DNA of 64,000 nt from Pseudomonas capeferrum (GTDB taxonomy: Bacteria > Pseudomonadota > Gammaproteobacteria > Pseudomonadales > Pseudomonadaceae): positions 248,001-312,000 of the forward strand of contig NZ_JAAMQM010000001.1 in the NCBI RefSeq assembly GCF_013523055.1. The letters are read 5' to 3'. Numbering within the stretch: the stretch's first letter is position 1; each line of letters starts with the position of its first letter. A program made the translations under genes and the position numbers. The notes beneath the pieces are model-generated. The model worked only from the letters and a program-made list of their open reading frames with translations, did no database searches and was not told where the DNA came from. This document shows positions 15,052 through 22,583 of the stretch, piece by piece.

Positions 15052-17703
15052 TCAGCTGTATGCTACCGACTTAACCGAGGCCCCTGATCCGGTAAATGTT
15101 GCAGGCACGCAATCATCAAGCCTCACCTCCCACATGCCAGAGCTAAAGAATCCTGCACCGATACTAGCCCCTCCAATCGCTCGGAAATTCCTTAAGACGA
15201 AAACCCCCGATCCGTTTGAAGGAGCTTCAAAAATCTGAGTAACTAGCAGAGTCGGATCATTTATAGTCAGACGCTCAGCTGATCGAATCCCTCCTGACAC
15301 TGGTACAAAAGCGCGGGTGTACGAAGCGCCAGAAGCATAATCCAGAGTGACGTCTACAATATTGTAGAACTGAGCAACTCGACTAGTCGTTTTCCAGCCC
15401 CTGAAGTTTCCACTAATGAGACTTACTCCTGCCAGAATAAAGCCGTTCGAGGTAATACTGGCCCCGTAGGCAATATCAAAATTGGCCACAGTTCCTTTTG
15501 CAACGGATATGGACCTAATCCCGGTATCTTTAATCCTCTTTATGTCAAGCCGCCGGCTCTGCGGGGCGTTTATTGCTAGGCATTCACCTATTGCGACGTC
15601 TATGGTTATGCCTACATCACGATCCGCCGAATAGAATCCAACGTTTTTGTATATAAGTGTTCCAATTCTTATGCTGTGGTCGAGGCCGCTGGCATTGAAT
15701 AGCATAGGAAGACTTGCATCCGCATTGGGATAGGATGCGCGGCATACGCCGATCTCAAAGTGAGATGGCACACCACTGTTGGCGCTCTGACCCTCAAAGA
15801 ACCCGATAAACACGCCAGCAGGAAAACGGGTATCGTTAACCCAATCGACGCTTCCGAAGAAGCCCTGCACTGTCTCTTGGGATTTTACAAACCGCTTTGC
15901 GACATTCCTGGCATAGAGCGATCCAACAATAAGCTGCGTTGGATTGGTGAACATGCGACAGACGTCACTGTCGCCATCTAAAGGAGTTACACCATCTTGC
16001 GCGACAGAATAAAATTCCTCGATACGGAAGCTACCGATTCTAACCATGTGCTGCTTTATCTGCGACGAGCCGGAACCGTAGTTACCCAAGACAGTCATGG
16101 GAATGGCAGAGCCACTATTTTGCATGTAGGTCTGCGTCCTGACATTCAGGATGCGAACTCGCTCAATGTCAAGCACTAAAGGGTTATCCCCAAAGGTGTC
16201 AGAAGAATATTCAAGACCGAAGAATTGTGCATCAACGGTAGGGTTTACGCAAAACACGTTCTGAAATTCCAAACTGCCGATTTTCACGTGCTGCAGCCTT
16301 CGGAATTTACCCAAACCTTTGCAGTAGCTGTTACCAGCATCAATTCGGCCACTATACTCAAGCACAGCAACACTGCTAGCAACAATCCCGCTCCAGTTTT
16401 TGAAAGTGTGTAGATGAGGACCTAGATCAATTTGCAGGACAGACCCAGAATAAGAAATAGGATCCCCTGTAAATTCAAAAGAATAGGCGGTTCGGCTGCC
16501 AGCTATTTTTACGCCACCCAAAATAGCTGCTTTAAGCTGTGTAGCATTGGCCGCCGGTGTGTTTAATAGCGAAATACCGCATTGCTCAAGAGTTAGCTCG
16601 GTCTGTATGCGGCGCCACTGACGCCCTGCGCCATCAATGAACTTGGTCAGATTGTCATCGCCAGAAACGGATTGGTCCCTAACCACCGTTCCAGAAGAGC
16701 CCATGGATCTAATAGCTATAGTGGTGGCCACACCGGTGTACGATCGAAGAGAGGCGTAATCAGCCAAAGTCTTTGTATAAATCAACAGATCATCAAGCTT
16801 CTCACCGTCAAACCCAACACCTGAGGCCCCCTTGTCTGGGTCGATGTAGTTGGCTAGATCCTGCTTAAGATCTGCAATGGCTTGCTGGCTATCGTTCACC
16901 TCCCAGCCCGCATCCGTGTAGATGTACTCGGCTTGCTCTTCGGTATTGAAGTAGCGGTCGCCCACCTGTAGAGGGGTGGCGTCGTCCCGCAACAGAGGTG
17001 GCTGAGCAACGGGAACCAAGAACCCACCAGTTCTCGATGCTACCGCTTCCGCTTTCTCTTCGGCAGCTTCGGCTGCTTCAGTTGCGGCTTGTACATCCTG
17101 GGCTCGGGCGATATCCGGACCGAGCCATTCCGAATTGATTTTGCCATCCGCATCTGCAAGAGGGATTTTCCCCGGACTGGGCGTACTAGTGGCGGTTCCG
17201 CCTGTGACTACTGCTTCCGCATTTTCAGCGCTGCGGGCGGCGCTTTCGGCGCTTTCTTGAGCAATAGCCCTATTCGCCTCGGTCTGGAGCGCTGCTGCCG
17301 CTGATGTTTCGGCATGTTCGGCAGAGACCTGTTCCGACAGTCCGGCAGCGACCTGGCTTTGGGCGGCCGCCAGCTCACTGGCATTGGCCGCTTCTTGGCT
17401 CCCTTGCGCGGAGGCCGCAGCCAGCACAGCTGCATCCTTCGAGTCTGCCGCTACCTCTGCTGCAGCCACGACTGCGTTGCGTGCCTGCTCGACAGCAGCG
17501 GCATTTACCTGGACCTGATCGGCCCTAGCGCTAACTGTGGCCGCTTGGTCTGCCACTTGATCTGCATCCGTAGCGACCTGCGAGGCCAGCTGCCTTACTT
17601 CCACGAGGTCATTGCGGGTTGCATCACGAGCACTTTGCACCTGTCCGAGCATCTCTACTGCAGCGTCGATCTCCGCCCCAGTATGGGCGCTGTTATAAGC
17701 CAT
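15052..17703 (-). CDS. Tail fibre / receptor-binding protein
   Basis: The 883-residue protein has an Ala-rich, heptad-like N-terminal 170 residues (ADQVADQAATVSARADQVQV...) typical of trimeric fibre shafts. A virion-side linker (GKIPLADADGKINSEWL, DDATPLQVGDRYFNTEEQ) follows, then a long strand-rich C-terminal region. The C-terminal coding part (about 15052-16450) is clearly richer in A and T than the N-terminal part, as expected for a receptor-binding domain exchanged between phages. It should attach to the host surface, probably LPS. No enzymatic motif is visible. Confidence 0.8.
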   Translation of the reverse strand: MAYNSAHTGAEIDAAVEMLGQVQSARDATRNDLVEVRQLASQVATDADQVADQAATVSARADQVQVNAAAVEQARNAVVAAAEVAADSKDAAVLAAASAQGSQEAANASELAAAQSQVAAGLSEQVSAEHAETSAAAALQTEANRAIAQESAESAARSAENAEAVVTGGTATSTPSPGKIPLADADGKINSEWLGPDIARAQDVQAATEAAEAAEEKAEAVASRTGGFLVPVAQPPLLRDDATPLQVGDRYFNTEEQAEYIYTDAGWEVNDSQQAIADLKQDLANYIDPDKGASGVGFDGEKLDDLLIYTKTLADYASLRSYTGVATTIAIRSMGSSGTVVRDQSVSGDDNLTKFIDGAGRQWRRIQTELTLEQCGISLLNTPAANATQLKAAILGGVKIAGSRTAYSFEFTGDPISYSGSVLQIDLGPHLHTFKNWSGIVASSVAVLEYSGRIDAGNSYCKGLGKFRRLQHVKIGSLEFQNVFCVNPTVDAQFFGLEYSSDTFGDNPLVLDIERVRILNVRTQTYMQNSGSAIPMTVLGNYGSGSSQIKQHMVRIGSFRIEEFYSVAQDGVTPLDGDSDVCRMFTNPTQLIVGSLYARNVAKRFVKSQETVQGFFGSVDWVNDTRFPAGVFIGFFEGQSANSGVPSHFEIGVCRASYPNADASLPMLFNASGLDHSIRIGTLIYKNVGFYSADRDVGITIDVAIGECLAINAPQSRRLDIKRIKDTGIRSISVAKGTVANFDIAYGASITSNGFILAGVSLISGNFRGWKTTSRVAQFYNIVDVTLDYASGASYTRAFVPVSGGIRSAERLTINDPTLLVTQIFEAPSNGSGVFVLRNFRAIGGASIGAGFFSSGMWEVRLDDCVPATFTGSGASVKSVAYS

Positions 17704-17720
17704 GAGTTTTCTCCGGGCAT

Positions 17721-17743
17721 AAAAAAACCCGCACAGGCGGGTT
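17721..17743 (-). terminator. Terminator hairpin abutting the tail fibre start
   Basis: On the minus strand AACCCGC and GCGGGTT (7-bp stem, 4-nt loop) precede seven T residues. CGGAGAAAACTC and the tail fibre ATG follow. The same module stands before 14807 and 29446. Confidence 0.75.
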
Positions 17744-17810
17744 CTTTGTTCAGTATGAGGTTGGTCGTAGCGGCTTAAATTACGCGCTATGGATATAGGG
17801 CTTCTCTAGA

Positions 17811-17863
17811 ATCCGCAGGAAGCACCGAAACCCCACGCAAGTGAGGTTCGGCCGGATAGGGTG
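17811..17863. repeat. Intergenic repeat upstream of tail fibre
   Basis: This is the second copy of the ATCCGCAGG ... GATAGGGTG pair (see 14931-14973), here ending right at the stop of the KilA-N gene. The spacing differs (35 versus 25 bp). Confidence 0.5.
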
Positions 17864-17864
17864 T

Positions 17865-18671
17865 TTACTGCGATAGACCGTGCGCGACGACTTCAGGCAT
17901 TTCGGACTGAAGCTTCTCGGCAAGGCACTTCAGCGGCTTGGCAACCGATTCTTTCCAAAGGATTTGCTGAATCGGCTTGCCATCGCCGTGCTTCTTGGCT
18001 GTGTCAGTGATTACGGCAAACTCTTTGCCTTCGGGCGTGACTTCCCAGCGCTTTTTGCCAAGCCTGTACACCACACTGTGCTGCAGGCCGCACTGCGCCA
18101 AGAGTTTATTCATGCTCACGCCGCTCATGCCAAACTTAGCGCCAAGCTCGGTCGGCGTATAGTTCAGCTCCTGAGCCTCGTTAACTAAGTGCTTTACCCC
18201 GGCCATGTCCATCAAATCGATGCCGATCACGGATCGGACCATGCTGTTGGCACTCAGCAATGCCTGGTTCCCTTCCAGGCCAAAGCTCTCTGCAATGCGC
18301 TTGGCTGCCTCCAAGTTGTCAGCGGCAACCGGAAGCCGCTTATCCTGTGGAATAACAGCGTCGTTGGCAGCTGCCGAGTCAAAGGTCCGAATGACATGAA
18401 GGCTGAACGTGGGGCTAACCCACATCGCATATGCATAGACCAGCTCCTTACAAACGTAGGTGCCGGGAGAGCGACCGCCCCGAGCCACCCTCAAAGCGGG
18501 AATTCCCGCTTTGCCAATTTCATCAGCAAGCTCTTGGGCGTGACCTACCCGCATCCACTCACTTGGCTTATGCCTCGGTTCGCCGCCTGCCGCCCGGTGG
18601 AAGTCGTTTAGGCTGAAGCGCCCGTCTTGGTCCTGGTGAATTTCAATCCCTGCGATCATGAGTGCGCTCAT
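17865..18671 (-). CDS. KilA-N domain antirepressor-like protein
   Basis: The 268-residue protein starts with a KilA-N DNA-binding domain (IEIHQDQDGRFSLNDFHRAAGGEPRHKPSEW, VCKELVYAYAMWVSPTFSLHVIRTFD, residues 10-98). Its C-terminal half contains a winged-helix-like part (YTPTELGAKFGMSGVSMNKLLAQCGL). Such proteins act as phage antirepressors or regulators. It overlaps the BRO gene by 4 bp, so both are made from one message. The pair lies with two Arc-type repressors inside the tail region, as ant lies with arc/mnt in phage P22. Confidence 0.82.
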   Translation of the reverse strand: MSALMIAGIEIHQDQDGRFSLNDFHRAAGGEPRHKPSEWMRVGHAQELADEIGKAGIPALRVARGGRSPGTYVCKELVYAYAMWVSPTFSLHVIRTFDSAAANDAVIPQDKRLPVAADNLEAAKRIAESFGLEGNQALLSANSMVRSVIGIDLMDMAGVKHLVNEAQELNYTPTELGAKFGMSGVSMNKLLAQCGLQHSVVYRLGKKRWEVTPEGKEFAVITDTAKKHGDGKPIQQILWKESVAKPLKCLAEKLQSEMPEVVAHGLSQ

Positions 18672-19504
18672 GCTGCCACCCTCCGTGCTTGGCTCCGAGA
18701 AACAATGCGAAGATTTTCGGTGGCTGCCGCAAGTAACTCGAACATTTCAGACGTAGAAAAATTCACGTCCCCAGTAATCAAGCCATCAATCATCTGACGG
18801 CGATTTAGCACATACGCATCACGAGGAATCAGCTTAAATTGTCGTTTACCTTCGCAGTCCGTCCAGACCAGGAGCCGATCAAAAGGATACTGCAAGGTTG
18901 GAAAGCTATCTCCCTCTTTGGGCAGATACTCGCCTTCGACTGCGTAAGCAGCGATGAAATTGCACGCCGCCTCAAATTGGCCAGCTGAAATCAATTCAGT
19001 GCGTGGCACGTTGAAGCGGGTGCGCAGTCGGCTATGCATCATCAAGGCGAAGCTATGTCTTTTGTCTGCCGGCACGGCCTTGCCCTTGTCCCTGATCAGG
19101 CCTTTGATGACATTGAGCTCGGTCATGCCGATCAGCTCATCCATCAGGGTTGCCATTTTGCTACCGGAGTCTTCGTAACGGCCATGCTTGCGGATTGCTG
19201 GGAGAACCTCCGCAGTCACCCATTTCTTGAACCGCTTGGCCTCGGTCTTGCGGCTGCGAAGGATCGCCGAGTACAGTCCGGACTCGTTAATCACCAGCAT
19301 TTCCTGGGCCCCGCCAGGGGTCGGCACAATCTGCCGACCCTTTTCGTCATCGTCGAGGTTCCGCGTCATGTCCTTAGCCTCCGCATACAGCAAGGCGGAC
19401 GAGACATCAGCAGCGACGAACCATGGCTGGTCGTCAATCAACAACGTGCGAACTTGCTGCTTGCCGAAATGGAATGGGATTACGTTTGTGCTATTATTCG
19501 TCAT
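18668..19504 (-). CDS. BRO-N domain antirepressor
   Basis: The 278-residue protein has an N-terminal BRO domain (VIPFHFGKQQVRTLLIDDQPWFVAADVSSALLY, then INESGLYSAILRSRKTEAKRFKKWVTAEVLPAIRKHG). A C-terminal region of unknown class follows (ADKRHSFALMMHSRLRTRFNV). BRO domains bind DNA and occur in phage antirepressors such as P22-type Ant relatives. ATG 19504 is chosen from the conserved start. The message begins behind an Arc-type gene and a set of operator repeats. It should be silent in the lysogen if the Arc proteins repress it. Confidence 0.82.
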   Translation of the reverse strand: MTNNSTNVIPFHFGKQQVRTLLIDDQPWFVAADVSSALLYAEAKDMTRNLDDDEKGRQIVPTPGGAQEMLVINESGLYSAILRSRKTEAKRFKKWVTAEVLPAIRKHGRYEDSGSKMATLMDELIGMTELNVIKGLIRDKGKAVPADKRHSFALMMHSRLRTRFNVPRTELISAGQFEAACNFIAAYAVEGEYLPKEGDSFPTLQYPFDRLLVWTDCEGKRQFKLIPRDAYVLNRRQMIDGLITGDVNFSTSEMFELLAAATENLRIVSRSQARRVAA

Positions 19505-19572
19505 GACGATTTCTTCCTGGTAGTTGATTTCGTTTCCTGAAGCCCTGGCCTGCACGCCGGGGCTTCTTCGTT

Positions 19573-19746
19573 TCAGGCAATCGCCTGCTTGCCTTGCATT
19601 TCTCTCCACTTCAGCCCCTCCTCTATCAAGAGTCCGATTTCTGCATTCAAGCTACGTCGATTCGCATGAGCTTGGTTACGAGCCTTCTCTTTCAAATCGG
19701 CGCCGATCCGCAAGCTGTAGGGTGGGTTTTGATGCCTGTCTTTCAT
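19573..19746 (-). CDS. Arc-type ribbon-helix-helix repressor
   Basis: The 57-residue protein MKDRHQNPPYSLRIGADLKE... continues KARNQAHANRRSLNAEIGLLIEEGL, which is the Arc/Mnt fold: a DNA-reading strand (PYSLRI) and two helices with the RSLNAEI core. ATG 19746 follows GGAGGCAGGT. It is transcribed ahead of the BRO and KilA-N genes and divergently from a second Arc-like gene at 19865, across a 118-bp region packed with repeats. It probably represses the antirepressor operon. Confidence 0.82.
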   Translation of the reverse strand: MKDRHQNPPYSLRIGADLKEKARNQAHANRRSLNAEIGLLIEEGLKWREMQGKQAIA

Positions 19747-19766
19747 ACCTGCCTCCATGACTGGTG

Positions 19767-19829
19767 TGGATTCATAATAACTCACTTCACTTATGAGTCA
19801 AGTGGACTCATTGAGATAAGTGGATTCAT
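19767..19829. promoter_or_regulatory. Operator repeats between divergent Arc genes
   Basis: TGGAYTCAT occurs at 19767-19775, 19803-19811 and 19821-19829. The middle copy belongs to a perfect inverted repeat, ATGAGTC-AAGTG-GACTCAT (19793-19811). Such repeats fit binding of Arc/Mnt dimers and tetramers controlling both divergent promoters. Confidence 0.65.
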
Positions 19830-19864
19830 TTTGCATACTCCTCAAAAGCAGCCCGAGCACCGAC

Positions 19865-20242
19865 ATGTCAGATCGCCACTCCATCAGCCCTTACCCCGTC
19901 CGGATGCCTCCGGACCTACGCGCTCTCTTGGAGGCCAGTGCCGAAGAAGGGGCAAGGTCCCTGCATGCCGAGATAATTACTCGGCTCTGGTCGACATTTC
20001 AGAAAAAGGATGTGCCTGAGAAAGAAGGCTCAAAGCATCGTATTCGCGGCGTCGACAAGCGGGCCTTGATTGAAAGCTCTATTGCCGGCGTTGGAGTCAC
20101 TCGCGAGGACCTAATGGATGCCATTTCTGTGGCGGTCGAGAGCGCTCTTGTGGGTCTAGGTGCGCTCCCCTCTGCTCCAGACAACGCCACGCCACAGCCA
20201 AATACAGGCCCCAAGTCACGAAAGCGATTTCCTAAGGGGTAA
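19865..20242 (+). CDS. Second Arc-family repressor
   Basis: The 125-residue protein has an Arc-like N-terminus (SPYPVRMPPDLRALLEASAEEGARSLHAEIITRLWSTF, residues 8-45) and an extra C-terminal half (LIESSIAGVGVTREDLMDAISVAVESALVGLG) ending in a basic tail. It diverges from the first Arc gene and is the only plus-strand gene in this part of the tail region. It should be expressed in the lysogen, like mnt of P22, and help to keep the antirepressor genes silent. Confidence 0.8.
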   Translation: MSDRHSISPYPVRMPPDLRALLEASAEEGARSLHAEIITRLWSTFQKKDVPEKEGSKHRIRGVDKRALIESSIAGVGVTREDLMDAISVAVESALVGLGALPSAPDNATPQPNTGPKSRKRFPKG

Positions 20243-20269
20243 GCTCACCGCTTGAGTAATTGGTGTGTT

Positions 20270-20890
20270 TCAGGACACGGTGAGGATCAGATTGCGCTCG
20301 GCGCCTGAAAGCGCGTCGACGCAAACGCCCGTGACCTCATGAGGGAAATCGATATTCGCTGAGTAAACCTGCAGCGCAGGTGCCAAGGATCTCTCCACCC
20401 TTGCGGCAGGTTCCGCCCCAGTCATGGTTACTGCCCAGCCTCGAGTGGTCTTCGGGGTGAGGCCGACGCACAACAGAAGCTCGTTCTGCAAACGGGTCGT
20501 GACGTCTATTGGCATGGCAGGCGATGTGTGCGCCTCCAGCTTCACGCTGGACCATCCCGGGGTGCGAAACACCAGAACAGCCACATACAGCGAGTTGATT
20601 CCACCTCTGGTCCATCTTGGCGCTGACAGGCCTTGGGCGTACCTCGCAGTACAGACATAGTCCTGGATTCCCTGGACCCAGTGTTGCCAGCCAGATGCGG
20701 GCATGGTCGTTTTGATATCCTCGTCACGCGGCGACATGATCGCAACGACAAGATCGCCGGCTTGCACGCCGGCTGGGAACTTGGCCTCTACAACAGCCGA
20801 CCCGCTAGCCAGAAGACTCGTCGAGCCCACAAATTCCCAGGCTGACCACGGCCCAGGGAGGGCACCACCCATCAATGCAGCTTCGATCAT
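20270..20890 (-). CDS. Phage tail-tip region protein
   Basis: The 206-residue protein is strand-rich (EFVGSTSLLASGSAVVEAKFPAGVQAGDLVVAIMSP, LYVAVLVFRTPGWSSVKLEAH) and ends in LSGAERNLILTV. This is a plan seen in phage tail appendage proteins that carry a jelly-roll-like domain. The ATG overlaps the stop of the previous gene (ATGA). It is the last gene of the tail operon before the Arc module. No specific family is recognised. Confidence 0.6.
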   Translation of the reverse strand: MIEAALMGGALPGPWSAWEFVGSTSLLASGSAVVEAKFPAGVQAGDLVVAIMSPRDEDIKTTMPASGWQHWVQGIQDYVCTARYAQGLSAPRWTRGGINSLYVAVLVFRTPGWSSVKLEAHTSPAMPIDVTTRLQNELLLCVGLTPKTTRGWAVTMTGAEPAARVERSLAPALQVYSANIDFPHEVTGVCVDALSGAERNLILTVS

Positions 20891-21615
20891 GAGCGCGCCC
20901 CCACCGAACCCACCCATCCGTCACTCACCCAGATAAGAATGACCGTCGTCCACACTGTGCCCAATACAGGCGCCTGGCTGTTGTTCCAGAGGATTCCCGG
21001 CGGCCAGGTGATGTCGGACTTTCCGGTGATGTGCAGCACGACCGTCATCGCACGGTTAGCCGCGGGAATTCCGGTGAAGGAAAGCTTGCGGGGTGCGCTG
21101 GCATTGACCTTGAACACCTGACTGATATTCAGATCGAGGACCGCTGTTGAGACTGCGACATCCAGGTCATAACGCCGGATGCTACCGGAGTAATCCACGC
21201 CGGTTCCGTCCGGCTTCACCACCAGTGGCAGTCCACCCTTTCCGGCAACCGCCGGCAGACCGGCTGATGCTTGGGCCGCAGCCGCAGCCGCCTGGGCCGT
21301 GTCGCGGAAAGCCTTGCTGTTGTCCGCCTGAGCTTTCGCAGCGGTCGCCTGTTGTGCGGATGACTGAGCGCTTTGCGAAGCAGCATCCGCCTTTTGCCTG
21401 GCGGACTCTACCTGAATAGCGCCGTTTTTGGTCGCCAGCTGTGCACTCTCGGCAGCCGCCGCAGCCTGATCACCGATGTAATCAATGGCCTGGTTGATTT
21501 CGTCACCAAGCGCCGGCAGCGCGGCCATGAAGTTGTCCGCCAGCGTGGCGAAAGTGCCTGCCGAGTTCTGCCGGCTCGGCGCCTCTGGCAGCGGAGTGAT
21601 AGTGGGTGTAGCCAT
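20887..21615 (-). CDS. Tail-associated protein with Ala-rich coiled coil
   Basis: The 242-residue protein starts MATPTITPLPEAPSRQNSAG, then has a long Ala/Gln-rich helix (AAAAAESAQLATKNGAIQVESARQKADAASQ, residues 50-120) and a strand-rich end (RKLSFTGIPAANRAMTVVLH). Such helices followed by a globular head mark phage fibre or distal tail proteins. It overlaps both neighbours by a few bases. The exact role is unknown. Confidence 0.65.
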   Translation of the reverse strand: MATPTITPLPEAPSRQNSAGTFATLADNFMAALPALGDEINQAIDYIGDQAAAAAESAQLATKNGAIQVESARQKADAASQSAQSSAQQATAAKAQADNSKAFRDTAQAAAAAAQASAGLPAVAGKGGLPLVVKPDGTGVDYSGSIRRYDLDVAVSTAVLDLNISQVFKVNASAPRKLSFTGIPAANRAMTVVLHITGKSDITWPPGILWNNSQAPVLGTVWTTVILIWVSDGWVGSVGARS

Positions 21616-22583
21616 CAGATGAGTCCTTCGACAGAAATTGAGCAATCCGACGCCGTCGGGCCGCTGATCACCACGTTGAAATCCCGGTAGTAGCCGTAGA
21701 GGATCGTGGATTGGTAGCTAGCCTCCCCAATCCACACCAAGGGCTTGGCGCGATACTTGGTGAGTGTTCGCTGAACAGCGCTCACCCGGGAGGTCTGGAC
21801 AATCAGGTCGAATTCGGCACGCTTGGAGTACCCCCGCTCGACCACAATGAAGTTGCCAAAATCATCACGTTCTTTGCGGCTGTAGTCAGTGATGCCTATC
21901 GATGAGCCATACAGCGTCTCGCCCAGGACGGCCATTTTCCCCACGATCAACGCGCCGACCTTGGCCACCCCGCCTGGCTTGGCGATGACGATATCGACAG
22001 ACCCATAGCTGCCCACCGGTATATCCAGCAAGGCGAAGTCTTCGTTGAGCTCCACCGGGCTGAAGAAGTAGTCGTACCAGTCGTTGATACCGTCCGTGGA
22101 CACAGGCGAAACCTGCGACTCGAACACGATCCCCTGATAAGGGTCGGTCACGCGCACGTAGATCGATCCAGCGTCCAGGCCGAAGAACGCCAGGGCGTCC
22201 ACTGCCCTGCCAGGTGAGATGGACAGCGAGATGCTCTCCGGGTTGGTGGTCACGGTACCCACCTTGTCGTCGAACATTCGCCAGCGATTGGTGGGGCCAA
22301 GATCCAGCCAGGTCGGCGGATCGGTCACCACCGTTGGGCTGCTGTTGGTATGAGCCTTCAATGCTTCGTAGTTGCTATGCCCGAGCATCACCCGATCACC
22401 CACGACATAGGCCTTGCTCGATACCCACAAGGGGTAATCGTTCTCCGGCACGTTGGTGATCAGGGATGCGACCTGAAACGCCTGCCCGACTTGCACCACC
22501 AGAGGCTCAGCATCGGGCGCCACTTGGAACGGCTCAAAGGTCGCCATGCCCGGCGTTATTCCCACCGGCTCAATGATCCTCAC
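21615..22583 (-). CDS. Distal tail protein with carbohydrate-binding-like insert
   Basis: The 322-residue protein (GITPGMATFEPFQVAPDAEPLV, YPLWVSSKAYVVGDRVMLGHSNYEAL) contains a W-S-x-x-x-Y-x-x-GD-V module like the short chitin-binding-type domains found in phage baseplate proteins. It ends with RAKPLVWIGEASYQSTILYGYYRDF. It lies directly after the tape measure gene with a 4-bp overlap. Position and size suggest a distal tail or hub protein of the siphovirus tip. Confidence 0.6.
   Translation of the reverse strand: MRIIEPVGITPGMATFEPFQVAPDAEPLVVQVGQAFQVASLITNVPENDYPLWVSSKAYVVGDRVMLGHSNYEALKAHTNSSPTVVTDPPTWLDLGPTNRWRMFDDKVGTVTTNPESISLSISPGRAVDALAFFGLDAGSIYVRVTDPYQGIVFESQVSPVSTDGINDWYDYFFSPVELNEDFALLDIPVGSYGSVDIVIAKPGGVAKVGALIVGKMAVLGETLYGSSIGITDYSRKERDDFGNFIVVERGYSKRAEFDLIVQTSRVSAVQRTLTKYRAKPLVWIGEASYQSTILYGYYRDFNVVISGPTASDCSISVEGLI

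Noticed and set aside
15052..17703. Tail fibre as a further DGR target
   Set aside because: Its 3' end shows no similarity to the 117-bp repeats and no GC-rich IMH-like end.
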